This document shows, piece by piece, positions 22,872 to 34,925 of a DNA stretch of 64,000 nucleotides. Under the pieces are notes generated by a model. It did no database searches, was not told the DNA's origin, and worked only from the letters and a program-made list of their open reading frames with translations. The DNA is from Iris pallida (lineage: Eukaryota; Streptophyta; Magnoliopsida; Asparagales; Iridaceae). The stretch's first letter is position 1. Each line of letters begins with the position of its first letter. The position numbers were made by a program, and so were the translations under genes. The stretch is from the NCBI GenBank assembly GCA_029216955.1, contig JANAVB010006998.1, positions 1,108,764 to 1,172,763 on the forward strand. Reading direction: 5' to 3'.

Positions 22872-25801
22872 TGTGAAACCCAGATTTTAGGATTTATTGG
22901 ATTGTTAGTGTAATTTTAGTTCAATTATTCATTATTAGGAATATATTATTATTACTATTATTTATTATTATTATTAGATAATATTCTTATTATATTGTGG
23001 GTTCAAAACTATTTTCAAATAAATAATAACTGGGATTTTGTTTGCGAGACCCGAGCCCGAACCCAACTGGAATCTTAAAATTAATATTTTTTATATACAC
23101 AATAGCATTTTTGGGCTAAAACTTAAACTACCCAAACCCGCACCCGCAACCCAACCCGACCCGACCCGGTTTTCCTACCTCCAGGAGACAAACCCCACGA
23201 ATGGGTCTCCTCTCCTCATTCCTTTCTCAACCACCTTCCCCACTCTCCTCACTTCTCTCTCCTCCATTCCCTCTCCACCACAAAAGAAACCCACCACTTT
23301 CCTTTCAAAAACCCTCACTTCTCATTCTCCTCTCCCTCACTCATTCTCATTCCTCACTTCTCAGGAGCTAGCCGAGCCCCAATCGAGTCTTTCCCGAGTT
23401 CCAGCCGCGCCCTCCGGCTCCGTGACCCGCGGCCACCCCCTCACAGCCCAAGCTGCGGCCGCCCTCCCCTGCCGGCGCCGCCCGCCTTTCCCGGCCGCGT
23501 GCCTCCCCGGCTTTCCTGCGCCCCTGCCGGACCCGTATCCGAGCGCCCGCGGCTCCGCCCTCTCCTGCGCACGTCTCCCGCCGGACCCCCGAGCTCCGGC
23601 GCCGCTCCCCGGCGCTGTACCCCTCTGCCGCGCGGACCTCCCCGAGCCCGGCCCCCTCTTCTGGACCAGCGCCCCTCCGGTGTGGTTTTCGCGAGTCTTC
23701 CGTGCCTTCGCTGTTCCGAACAGCGCTGTCCCGGGCTTTTTCGACTTGCTGCCCGCGATTATCATTCTATAAATTTCATCTGAGAGCTCTAACCGAGCAA
23801 CCCAAGGTATAACTCCTCTGTCCCGTCCCATTTCGGTAGTCAATGATGAAATTGGTCCCCAATTCCCTCCCGGGAATTCGTTTTTTAGCGACGTCGTAAC
23901 TCCGGATTTTTCGGAGATGTTCTGTGATATTCTGTGTTTATTTCGGACCTTTCCGAAATATATTTTCTGGATTTTAGGCGCTGTGATTTCCGAATTCATT
24001 TCGGGAATTTCCGAAACTATATTGCGGGTTTCCGATTAAGATTTGGGAATTATTCTGTGAATTTTAATTGTGGTGTAAAATGGTTTGGAAGTTGAATTCT
24101 GTGTGTTCCCTGGTTTGGGACTTTTTATAAATGGTGATTATGGCACACTTTCCAGTTTTTGGGTTGACCGAAAATAGAGGAAGTGCTGCCGGATTTTTCT
24201 ATAAAATTTAATATATAATTTTAAAATGGTTTTTCGGAAAAGAATATTATTTTGAATTTTTTGGGCGACGACCGTATTGGTCAATGGGCCCTGGCTAAGT
24301 GCAAACGAAACCGGTTTCGTCCGGACGTTGAGGCATTAGCCTATATGACGATTGGACCAATATCTGAGACTCACTATTGAATTTATTTTAATTATTAGTT
24401 TATTTATAATTAAATTGTAGGGGAGATTTTAGAACTAACAAATGTTTCTTCTTATTTCAATTTATGTAAAATAATTTGTAAGGGCATAAGCCCAGCTTTT
24501 CTATTTTCTTTCTCTGTGGCCTGTAATTATTGTAGCGTAGTTTTTCTTTCATTTTTTGGTTTTGTTGGTTTTGCTGGTTTTTTTTAGCGTAAACGCGTAG
24601 AATTAAAATAAATATTATTTTGATATAGAAAAATTAATGAGATTTTTTTCACATTTACAAGTTGTAATATTTAAACAAAGAGCATGTTTTCTCATTAAAC
24701 AAGAAATTTAGTTTTATATGTATAATTACGAAAAATACAAAGTTTTAACCAATTAAAATGGTAACTACGAGTTTTCCAAAATAAAAAGTTAAATTGATCT
24801 TTCCCTCGTAATTAATTAAAACGCACCCGATAATCGAGATTTGTTGTGATAGCGTAATCCAAGATTAAAATTGATTAGGACAAAACTTAGAGATTGCAAC
24901 TAGCATAGTTAGCATGGTAACTCTGGAATCTGAGCCAAATTTCTCGAATGTAGGATTTCGAGGACGAGGCTAATTTCAATCCCGAAGTCTCAACCCTTCA
25001 AGTCCAGTTCAATTTGAGACAAGTTCATTTTGTGTTAGTTTACAATTATTTAATAATTATTTTATTGTCAGTTTAAACCACGATGCAACATGAAACTCTC
25101 TCTTAGCACTGACTGTAACTACTGTAACTACTGTAACTGTTTGGGGACTGGGGAAGTAGTGTAATGAGTATGACCATATTCAAAGTAATAATTTAGAACT
25201 GTATTAGCTTACCCCTCATACACACGGGGATAAGCCATATCATTCACTGTACAACCCAAACCAGTCATATTCATTGACTATTCACATCACAATGTTTTAA
25301 CTGCTGGAGAACTGTTTATTTTCAAATTGTTTAAAAGTGCATGATTCTATTATTATTTCAATTGTTAGATTATCATAAATTGTACTTTGCTCCCTCCTGA
25401 CTGGAGATAACATTTTTAGGGAATTTTGAGGATGCTGAGCTGTTATACAACAGTTATTATGACCCGGTTCTGTACCCTATGGTGTTGCCAGAGTCCCCTT
25501 TGGAGGACGTAGGACCTGAGGCCGATGAGCCGAACGCTTAGCTAGATTTTCCTGTTTCCAGTTTTGTTGTTTTGAAATTTTGTTATTTGAATTTCAGCAT
25601 TTTATTTCAGTCTTTCTAATTCCAGTGTACTTTTCTAATGTTAAATAAAGTTTTAAATTCCCGAATATTGAGTTGTGACAAATATAAATAGATGTTGTTG
25701 TGGTTACCTGCTATTGGAACAGCTTACTGCTGCCGTCTCAACAACGGTGCAGGCTGGGCATGATCCGGTTCGACCCAATTATTTGGGATCGGGTCGTGAC
25801 A
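22872..25801 (+). repeat. Gypsy-1 right LTR (uninterrupted, 2.93 kb)
   Basis: It starts TGTGAAACCC and ends GGGTCGTGACA. Full-length homology to the left LTR defines both ends and provides the empty site for the CACTA insertion near 25490. Copia-1 sequence resumes immediately after it. Confidence 0.93.
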
Positions 25802-27435
25802 CAACGCTTGAACCAGAACTCGCTGAGCTGTCTTCGAAGCGAGCGAGGAGGCCAAAGAACTTCGGAGATGACTTCATCACCTATCATGTGGAAGCAGATC
25901 CGCTTGCCTATGATGAGGCGATGAAGACCAGAGATGATGTTTTCTGAAAGGAGGCGATTGACAATGAAATTGATTCCATCACCTCAAATAACACTTGGGT
26001 GTTGGTTGATCTTCCTGAAGGAGCGAAACCCATCGGATGCAAATGGATCTTCAAGAAGAAGATGAAAGCAGATGGAACTATTGACAAGTTCAAGGCCAGG
26101 TTGGTGGCCAAGGGGTTTTCTCAGAAGCAGGGGATCGACTACTTTGACATGTATGCTCCATTAGCCCGGATGACCACCATCAGAATGTTGATTGCTCTCG
26201 CAGCGATACATAAGATGGTGATACATCAGATGGATGTGAAAATAGCATTCCTGAATGGCAAGCTGACCGAAGAGATCTACATACAACAACCAGAAGGGTT
26301 TGTCATCAAAGGTCTTGAAGACAAAGTCTACAAGTTGGTGAGATCTCTGTACGGTTTAAAACAAGCTCCCAAAATGTGGCATGAGAAGTTTGACAAAGTC
26401 ATAAGGTCAAATGGCTATAGGGTCAGTGAAACAGACAAGTGTGTCTATACGAAGTTTGCTGACGGAAGAGGAGTCATCGTTTGTCTATACGTGGACGACA
26501 TGCTAATCCTAGGTACGGATATAAGCTGTGTCACGGAGACAAAGAAGTTCTTCTCGACGAAGTTCAGTATGAAGGACTTGGGGGATGCTGATGTTATCTT
26601 GGAACTCAAGATCATCCGGACAGACACTGGACTAGCATTGTCACAGTCTCATTATGTTGAGAAGATGATCTCTCGTTACGGATATCAGGATCTTCCAGGG
26701 ATCGATACGTCGTACAAGTGTGATTTGAAACTAAAGCCTAATTCAAGGGAAAGCGTTAGGCAACTGGAGTATGCAAGCGTAATCGGGAGTTTGATGTATG
26801 CTACTACTACCATAAGGCCTGACATAGCTTTTGCTGTGGGAATGCTGAGTCATTTCACGAGCAACCCAGGCATTGAGCACTGGAAAGCTGTGAAACGGGT
26901 TATGAGATATCTCAAGAAGACTCAGACATATGCACTGCACTACAGCGGAGATCCGTCGGTAGTGGAAAGCTTCAGTGATGCCAGTTGGTGCTCAGAAGTG
27001 GAGAGCGAGAGGTCCACAAGTGGATACATTTTTATATTGGGTGGAGCTGCTATATCATGGAAATCGAAGAAGCAGACTATGCTCTCGCGGTCATCCATGG
27101 AATCTGAGTTCTTTGCACTTGATACCGCAGCGGAGGAAGCAGAATGGCTTTGGGAGCTCATGTATGATCTTTCAGTAGTTGGGGCACAAATACCGACGAT
27201 ATCGATATACTGTGACAATCAGACGACTGCGGCGGTGGCATCAAATGACCTCTTCAACGGAAAGAAGAGGACTGTACGGTTGAAGCACAGGGCAGCACAC
27301 GATCTCATCAAGTGGGGTGTTATTGCAGTTATTGATGTTCGGAGTCAGAAGAACCTGGCGGATCCGTTCACCAAGGGCCTCAAGCGCCAGCTGGTCGATG
27401 ACACAGCTTGTAAAATGGGCTTGAAGGCATTCTGA
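25802..27435 (+). pseudogene. Copia-1 reverse transcriptase/RNase H, nearly intact
   Basis: One continuous frame runs from the gypsy junction to 27435 with a single TGA at 25945-25947, where copia-2 has a tryptophan codon. From 25999 it is open for 478 codons. Motifs include [31 protein letters not shown], the SLYGLKQAP segment and the polymerase box YVDDMLILG near 26490. RNase H follows with FSDASWC, SMESEF and the LADPFTKGL tail. The gypsy junction cut off the N-terminal part of Pol. The length and order match copia RT-RNase H. Confidence 0.92.
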
Positions 27436-27640
27436 TATCGTGTTATTACATTCCTACCATAAAGTTTTATGCTATTAGTTCAAAGAGAAATCTACTAGGC
27501 ATCTAGCTTTTGGTTCAAGGGAGGACTATTAACCAGAAGAATATCAGAAACGGTGAGTACTTGTCCTCTGTGACATGGAGAGGTTACGGACCTACAACCA
27601 CTGTTGTCTACTGTTGTTTTCTGCAGAAAACAGATCCTGT
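27436..27640 (+). other. Copia-1 3' UTR start
   Basis: Non-coding DNA after the pol stop, conserved with copia-2 at 34715-34920. It includes CTACCATAAAGTTTTATG and leads into the hairpin array. Confidence 0.7.
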
Positions 27641-28320
27641 GGGAAGGTTGGCTTAAATGCCTTAATGAGTTCTCAGGCAGAGTGAATGCCTGGAGTGCTT
27701 TACAGGAAGCATGGTAGCGCAGCACTACAAGGAGTGTAACTCAATGCTACAGTGGAGAGACTCCACCATGAGGTTCCCAGGTAGGGGTAATGCCTCGGCT
27801 TTGCAAGCCAAGTCACAGCGGAGTAGCACCGCAAATAGGCAAGTAGCCTAATGCTGTATGATAATCGTAATAAAGAGAGGTAGACAACACTACAAAGAGG
27901 ACGATGTCCTCATGTTACAATGGCGTGACACCACGAAGAGGTACCAGGTAGGGTAAAGCCTCGGCTTTACGAGCCATGTCATAGCGGCGTAATACCGCAC
28001 GGAAGCGCAAGGCTTCATGCTGGGTAGTTTGGCACAACAAAGAGGCCTGTGACCTCATGCTACAGTAGTATGACACTACGATGAGGTACCCAGGTGGGGT
28101 AAAGCCTCGACTTTAAGCCATGTCATAGCGACGTAGCACCGCAAAGAAGCACAATGCTTCATGCCATGACTCTTTATAAAGAACTCACCTATAGTGTATA
28201 GACAGAGATATCAGGCCGTCTCTTGAGGGTAAATTTGTAGGCGCCCAAAAATTATACACTGAAACCAGGCTGGCATAAGGCCTTCAATGTGCAGCCAAAA
28301 GCACAGTTAATGTCATTATG
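27641..28320 (+). repeat. Copia-1 hairpin-chain array: three tandem structured cassettes
   Basis: Almost every 15-30 bp forms a short perfect inverted repeat. Examples are CAGGCA/TGCCTG (27674-27692), GTGGAG/CTCCAC (27752-27766), GGCTT/AAGCC (27797-27809), GCGG/CCGC (27818-27832), TAGGC/GCCTA (27836-27850), GAGGAC/GTCCTC (27897-27911), GAAGC/GCTTC (28002-28016) and GTAGT/ACTAC near 28065-28080. The order GAGG-GTGG-GAGGT-GGCTT-GCGG-GAAGC stems repeats three times, beginning near 27722, 27887 and 28031. It is non-coding and lies between the pol stop and the 3' LTR. Copia-2 has the same array at 34926-35590. A structured RNA function is an inference. Confidence 0.85.
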
Positions 28321-28493
28321 TGAGTAGGAAGAATTGCAGTTCTGGTGCAGAATTCAAGGCTTAGTCCATTATTGTATCATGTTGTTATTTAACCTATGCG
28401 GAAAGATTCAAGTCGTAGCGATATCTCTCCTAATGCATGATGGGCAGTCACTGTGGGGAACGCTCAACCCATATATTGAGATATGTGGAGGAT

Positions 28494-29392
28494 TGTTGGT
28501 GTTTTTACCTTTGGACTAGAAAAGATAGTCCCACATCGGCTACACCAAATGGTGAGTATCTCAATATAATGCATTGCTTGTGTTGAGGTGTGCACATGAG
28601 GTGTAGCGGGGCACAAGTTTGTGCCATGTGGGAGTATTTTCCTATAAGGAAAAAGGATTAAATCCAACAAGGATGTAAGTTGATTTTTGTTGTGCGGACT
28701 CGGACTCGGACACGGACTCCAGGATGTCTCGTGCATGCACGAGAGTGTTCGGGAGGTAGGCGTGGACTGGCACACTTCTATGCTGATTGTGGGATGATCT
28801 AAAATATCAAACTCTATTTTTGAGTAATAGTATTTTAGTCCCATATCGGATAGGAAAAGAGGTGAAGTCTCAACTCCACTCTATAAATAGAGCCCCTTGG
28901 CCTCCTTTGAAAGATGCACCAAGAAGAGAGTTAAGGGAGTCTGTAAAGTCCAAGAAGGCCGTTCAAGTCTCAAATTTTGTCTTACGAGCGTTCCAGAAGT
29001 TCTTCGTGAACTTGCTGGTTCCTGGAAGAAGATCGTGGTAGGGCAAATCTTGCTTTGAGCAACGGTGATCTTAATCACCCCAGCAAGAATCTTTCCTCTT
29101 CTTCTTTCTTCTTTCTTCTCCTTCATCTGAGTTGTAACTCAGTTCTGTCCGTCTGCAACTGCGATTGCAAGGAAGAACGTGAGATTTATTTTCTAAACTC
29201 AGTTCTGTCCATCAGCAACTGCGATTGCGAGGAAGAACGTGAGATTTACTTTCTGATTATTGTTGCTTTTGTAATCAGATTTATATTATAGTGTTCCTCT
29301 TGGATCTCGAGAATAATCAGAAGGTGAACGTTTGTTGAACCTCTGATCTCGACATCGAGTCGACCATCTTTGATCAAGCCTCGGGACTAACA
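28494..29392 (+). repeat. Copia-1 3' LTR
   Basis: Same limits as the 5' LTR (TGTTGGTG to GGACTAACA), preceded by the purine tract TGTGGAGGAT. The TATA box is at 28882-28889. The target duplication CCCTT follows at 29393-29397. Confidence 0.93.
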
Positions 29393-29397
29393 CCCTT

Positions 29398-29852
29398 CGT
29401 CCACTCCCGTGTCCGACTTATCTCCATAGGAGATCCTGAAAACGTTGACAAAAAAATAAATATTTCTAGTATGATTTTAACCTTAACCCACTAAAAAATG
29501 CAATATAACAACTACTTGAGCTAACATATCCATATTGCATGTATGGAAGTCAAATATATGATGTCTCAAATATTGGAATATATATTCTTAGAATTTGACA
29601 GATCAAGAAGTGTAGGACCGAATCATCGCTGGTGTCCAATTTCATTTGAAAGCCTAACAAGATATAGTCTGTTTTGTTTTCCTTTTCACAATTTTTATTT
29701 TTTTATGGTGCCCGACGTAGCACTCATAATTTTTTGTGCATACTGCATTATACGTCTTTTGGGTCAAGTGTCCTCCCAACTTCTACCATAAATGGAATGA
29801 ATGATACATTTTGTGATTTGATCCATTGATCTTTCGACATCCAGATAGAACT
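29398..29852. other. Unassigned spacer between copia-1 and copia-2
   Basis: AT-rich DNA with no recognisable gene or repeat, presumably part of the older target locus. Confidence 0.4.
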
Positions 29853-29857
29853 TTTAT

Positions 29858-30759
29858 AGTTGGTGCTCTTGCTCCTTGACATGAAGAGAGATTGCTCTCA
29901 ACATGCTTTGTAAAGTTTAGTCCCACATTGGAAAAGTACCATGAGTTATCTCAACATATATATGAGTATGTGTTGTTGGGATATGCACATGGGGTGGTGA
30001 CCCTAAGGAGGAAACCATGTGGGTAATTTTACTAAAGAGGTACAGGTGCGCAAGTTGCGCCTCAGCATGCGCAGTGCGCACAATACGGCTGTAGGCGCAT
30101 GTGCAACTCGTTCATTAGCACAATGCGCACAGGTAGTGGTTGTCCTCATTCAAAATTATCCGCAATATGCGATAATTGATCCTGAAATAGTGGACCTGAC
30201 ATTATTTTGTGGCGCACATTGCAGATCTGAGCGGTTATAGCAGTAGCTATATATTCAGGGCCTCACTTCTCTATCGATAGATAGAGAATTATTATTCTAA
30301 AATTCCAGAAAGAGAGAAGAGAGAGTTCCTCGAGCCACTGGAGTTCCAGCACCTTCGACAACATCTTGAGTATTCTTTTTCTGCCCCTGTCGTTCCGAAC
30401 AGTCCGTCTTAGAGCTTTTTTTAGAGCGTTCCAGAGTTCACTCGAACTTGCAGGTTCCTGGAAGCTGACCGTGTGGGCGAATCTAGCTTTGAGTACTGGT
30501 GTTCTTAACACCCCAGCAGGCCACTTTTATCTATCGCCTGTCATCGCTGCTGTTGCCTTTAGCAATTCGGCCGGCATCTTCTTCTTAGAAGTGTCTTCGT
30601 CGTTTGCTACGTCTTCGAAATTTTCTTAGATTCTCGTATTCCAGAATCCTCCTAGGATCTCTGGTTGTGCACCTTCCTTGAAGTGTTGCATTGGAACATT
30701 ATTCTTACAATTGTTTCATTCTCTCATTTTCCATTAAAAATTATGCCCTGGCTCTAACA
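29858..30759 (+). repeat. Copia-2 5' LTR
   Basis: It ends GGCTCTAACA; the first T of the expected TGTTGG start is mutated to A. TATATA lies at 30248-30253. Compared with the 3' LTR it lacks about 450 bp of U3 containing the GTGCGCA minisatellite, keeping only one or two units (30046-30075). ATCTCAAAGC follows it. Confidence 0.9.
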
Positions 30760-30781
30760 ATCTCAAAGCTAGACCAGCACA

Positions 30782-31640
30782 ATGGAAAACTCTCGTGCCT
30801 CTCTCCTCGATACCAGCTTTAACAAACTGGAGAAGTTCGACGAAGAACACTTTCAAATATGGAAGAAAAAAAATCTTCCTCAATCTACAACTGGTGGACG
30901 TCGATCATGTGCTGATTGAGACTGAACCAACGATTCCAGAAGGACCGACGACTCCAGAAGGTGGTACAGCAGATGCCATTGCTGCTGCACAAGTCAAATT
31001 GACCAAATAGAGAAGGGACAATAGTCTTTATATGCTATTGATTCTGAATGCAATGGAGGACTCCCTGGCAGAGTTATACTCCAAGAATCCTTCTGCCAGG
31101 GATATCTGGGAGTCCTTGGGAAAGCTGTATGAATACGACGACAATAGATCAAAAATCTTCATCATTGAGAAGTACCACAAGTGGCTCTTCGAAGACGAGA
31201 AGGCAATGCTGCCTCAGGTAAAAGAGTTCTTGAAGCTGCGCCAGAAGCTCGAAGACGAGAAAATGCCCCTCGTCGATAAGTTTGTCGTTGGAGGGATTGT
31301 CTCTAAACTTTCCGCAGGATGGAGTACATTCTATACAAGAATGCACCGAAAGAAGCTGGATATCAGCTTGGAAGATCTCCTTCAAGAGATCCATGTTGAG
31401 GACGAGATGCGTTCTCAACAGAAGATGGACACTCTTTCCAAATAGTAGGCCAAGGTCAATCTGGTGCAGACGAGAGAGCCCAAGGGGAAGCAGGTGGATT
31501 CTCATCACAAAAAGAAGGATTCCACTAATCTGAAAGTGAAGGGTCATTCATTCAAGCAACAGAAGTCCAAGTCCCACGTGACTTGCTTCAATTATGGCAA
31601 GAAAGGCCACTACAAGAGTGATTGTAGATCCAAGCCCAAA
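30782..31640 (+). pseudogene. Copia-2 gag, broken
   Basis: ATG at 30782 opens the frame. An expanded A run near 30867 shifts it, and the rest is read at 30795-31010, 31032-31445 and 31464 onward, all in one phase, with stops at 31008 and 31443. The protein is a UBN2-type copia Gag like that of copia-1. The zinc knuckle CFNYGKKGHYKSDC (about 31587-31628) keeps its histidine and last cysteine, but the second cysteine is tyrosine. The ATG context and LTR spacing support the start. Confidence 0.88.
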
Positions 31641-32075
31641 CAATCAGAGAAAGGTGAGCCTAGTAAGCTTTCTTTGGTTTCTAACCTCGTTGCTATGATC
31701 GCTCAGGTCACAACTATGGGGGCTGACTCTGACTGGTGGATAAACACCGGTGCGACTTGCCATGTCTGTTCTGGGAGGGAATGGTTCGTCACGTACCAGC
31801 CAACTTTTGAAAAGGTTGTCATGGCGAACCAGGCCCAAGCTGAAGTTCTGGGGATCGGGACTGTGGAGCTGAAACTCACTTCTGGGAACACTCTGACGCT
31901 ATAAGGAGTAAAGCATGTTCCTGTGATTGCCAAGAACCTAATCTCTGGGAGTCTGCTTAGCAATACAGGCTTAAGGATGGACATTAATGCTGGTCATATG
32001 GTGATGTCCAAGAAGGGAACATACTTCGGAAAGGCTTATCAAACCGAAGGGATGTTTAAAATTCAGCTTGTAAAC
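31641..32075 (+). pseudogene. Copia-2 protease region
   Basis: The frame continues from gag. The catalytic motif reads WWINTGATCHVC near 31735-31770: the active-site aspartate of the Asp-Thr-Gly triad is asparagine, consistent with a G-to-A change. A stop at 31902 and another near 32077 interrupt the frame. The aspartic protease would normally cut the Gag-Pol polyprotein. Confidence 0.8.
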
Positions 32076-33085
32076 TAGTCTGATAATATCAATGCAATCG
32101 TTCTTTCTGATTATTCTCTTAAGTTGTGGCATAATAGGCTAGGACATGTTCATTGTAAAAGAATAAACAAAATATCTAGTCTAGTACTTATCTCCAAGTG
32201 TGGGGGTAAGGTAGAGAAATGTGAAGTATGTGCTCAGACAAAGATTACTAGAAAATCCTTTCATAGGGTCAATTGAAGCACAGATCTTCTGGAGTTGGTT
32301 CATTCTGACATCTGTGACTTCAAATAATTCTTTACAAAAGTTGGGATGAAGTACTTCATAACCTTCATCGATGACTTTTCAAAATACGCGTTCGTCTTCT
32401 TGCTCAAATCCAAAGACGAAGCGTTCGAGAAGTTCAACGAGTTCAAGGTCGAAGCTGAACGACAAACTGGACAATAACTCAAGCGGTTGAGAAGTGATCG
32501 ATGCGGAGAATATCGGTCTCATGAATTCATATCATTCTGCAAAAAACATGGAATCATCTGCAAGACTACTGCTCCGTATTCTCCTCAATCTAACGGAGTA
32601 ACAGAGAAGAAGAACCGAACGTTAACAGAAATGATGAACTCAATGCTGCTAACTGCAGGTCTTCCAAAATGCTACTAGAAAGAAGCTGCATTAACGGCCA
32701 CTTTCATTCTGAATAGAGTATCTTATGCAACTTCTGACATAAATCCTCATGGACTCTGGTTCAAAGTCAGACCTAACTTGAATGTCATTCGAGTGTGGGG
32801 GTGTTTGGCTTATGTAAAGCTCCCAGATCTGAAGATTCAGAAGCTGGGGACAAGGACTACGAAGGCAATCTTCTTGGGGTATGCCGAGAAGAGTGATGCT
32901 CGGAGATTTCTTGATATTGAGTCAAATCATATCATCGAATCTCGCGATGCTGAATATTTTAAAGACAAGTTTGCAAGACATAAAAACATTGTTCTTCCAG
33001 ATATTCTGGAGAATGATGTAGGTGCAAATGAGACTGAGATCTCATATAAGACAGTAGTCCAAGATGAAGTTGTTGGTGGAGAAAC
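32076..33085 (+). pseudogene. Copia-2 integrase, broken
   Basis: The pre-integrase motif LWHNRLGHVHC (about 32127) and the HHCC cysteine pair CEVCAQTK precede the core. The core has its first Asp in ELVHSDICDF (32290), its second in the LRSDRCGEY segment (32484) and its Glu region in SPQSNGVTEKKNRTL (about 32580). The usual Asn-Gly in the second box is Arg-Cys, and stops occur near 32273, 32325, 32475 and 32676. The C-terminal region (32778-33085) is open. Confidence 0.85.
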
Positions 33086-34714
33086 AACAATTGAACCAGA
33101 ACTCGCCGAGCCGTCGACGAAGCGAGCAAGGAGGCCGAAGAGCTTCGGAGATGACTTTGTCACCTATCATGTGGAAGCAGATTCGCTTACCTATGATGAG
33201 ACAATAAAGACCAGAGATGGTGTCTTCTGGAAGGAGGCAATAGACTACAAAATTGACTCAATTACCTCTAATAACACATGGGTGTTAGTTGATTTACCCA
33301 ATGGAGCAAAACCTATCGGATGAAAGTGGATCTTCAAGAAGAAGATGAAAGCTGATGGGACCATTGATAAGTTTAAGGCCAGGCTAGTGGCCAAGGGGTT
33401 TTCTCAAAAGCAGGGGATCGACTACTTTATCACATATGCTCCAGTAGCACGGATGACAACCATCAGATTGTTAATTGCCTATGCGGCAATACACAAACTG
33501 GTGATACACCAGATGGATGTAAAAATAGCAATCCTGAATGGCGAGCTGACCGAGGAGATTTATATGCAACAGCCAGAAGGATTTGTCGTCACAGGACTAT
33601 AAGACAAAGTCTACAAGTTGGTAAAATCTCTATACGGCTTAAAGCAAGCTCCCAAAATGTGGCATGAGAAGTTTGACAAAGTTCTAAGGTCAAACGGCTA
33701 CAGGGTCAGCGAAACAGACAAGTGTGTCTATACTAAATTTGCTGACGAAAGAGGAGTCATCGTTTGTCTGTACGTGGACGACATGCTAATCCTAGGTACG
33801 GATATAAGCTGCGTCACTGAGACAAAGAAGTTCCTCTCGATAAAGTTCAGTATGAAGGACTTGGGGATGCTGATGTTATCTTGGGACTCAAGATCATCCG
33901 GACAGACACTGGGTTGGCACTGTCACAATCTCATTACATTGAGAATATGCTCACTCGATACGGGTATCACGATCTTTCTATTATTGATACACCATACCAA
34001 AGTGATCAGAAGCTGGAGCCAAACTCGAAGGAAAGCGTCAGGCAATTAGAGTACGCTAGCGTCATTGGGAGTTTGATGTACGCTACTACTACTAGGCCTG
34101 ACATAGCTTTCGCTGTGGGAATGCTGAGTCGATTCATATGCAATCCAGGCGTTGAACACTGGAAAGCTGTGAAGCGTGTTATGAGATATCTCAAGAAGAA
34201 TCAGACATATGCACTGGACTTCAGCGGAGAGCCGCCGGTAGTAGAAGGCTTCAGTGATGCCAGCTGGTGCTCAGAGTTGGAGAGTGAGAGATCCCCTGGT
34301 GGATTCATTTTCATAATGGGTGGAGCTGCTATCTCATGAAAGTCGAAGAAGCAGACTATGCTCTCGCGGTCTTCTATGGAATCTGAGTTCTTTGCACTTG
34401 ATACCGCAGCAGATAAAGCAGAGTGGCTTCGGAAGCTCATGTATGATCTTTCAGTGGTTGGAGCACAGATACCGACAATTTTGATATACTGCGAGAACCA
34501 GGCAACTGCGGCAGTGGCATCAAATGATCTTTTTAACAGAAAGAAGAGAACTGTGCGGTTAAAGCACATGGCAGTGAACGATCTCATTAAGAGAGGTGTC
34601 ATTGCAGTCATCGATGTTCGGAGTCAGGAGAACCTGGCAGATCCGTTCATGAAGGGCCTCAAGCGTCAGCTGGTTGAACACACAGCATGGAAGATGGGCT
34701 TGAAGGCATTCTGA
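33086..34714 (+). pseudogene. Copia-2 reverse transcriptase/RNase H, broken
   Basis: This is the counterpart of 25802-27435. It includes KPIG followed by a stop at 33321, the [16 protein letters not shown] segment, a stop at 33600, the YVDDMLILG box near 33770 and the RNase H domain with FSDASWC. One G is missing in the run near 33868 (copia-1 has one more), shifting the frame for the rest. A further TGA at 34337 replaces a tryptophan codon. The final segment ends at 34714, like copia-1. Confidence 0.9.
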
Positions 34715-34925
34715 TAGTATGTTTTTGTAATCCTACCATAAAGTTTTATGTTATTAGTTCAAAGAGAAATCTACTAGACATCTAACTTTCGGTTCAAGGG
34801 AGGACCACTGACTGGAAAACTATCAGGTAACAGTGAGTACTTGTTCTTGGAAACATGGAAGGGTTACGAACCCATAACCACTGTTGTCTACTATGTATTT
34901 TCTGCAGAAAACGGATCCTGTATTG

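Larger units (their letters stand above)
5365..29392 (+). mobile_element. Copia-1: complete but degenerate Ty1/copia element with nested elements
   Basis: Two LTRs of about 0.9 kb (5365-6268 and 28494-29392) flank a copia internal region and are bordered by the 5-bp target duplication CCCTT (5360-5364 and 29393-29397). The copia parts are gag at 6292-7140, decayed protease/integrase at 7141-7909, reverse transcriptase/RNase H at 25802-27435, and a structured 3' region at 27640-28320. A gypsy/CACTA block (7910-25801) splits pol. About 600 bp of copia integrase sequence, present in copia-2 at about 32490-33085, is missing at that junction. The element is inactive. Confidence 0.9.

Noticed and set aside
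23038..23772. 244-codon plus-strand frame in the right gypsy-1 LTR
   Set aside because: Pro/Ser/Leu-rich low complexity from pyrimidine-rich LTR DNA. The equivalent frame is broken in the left LTR.
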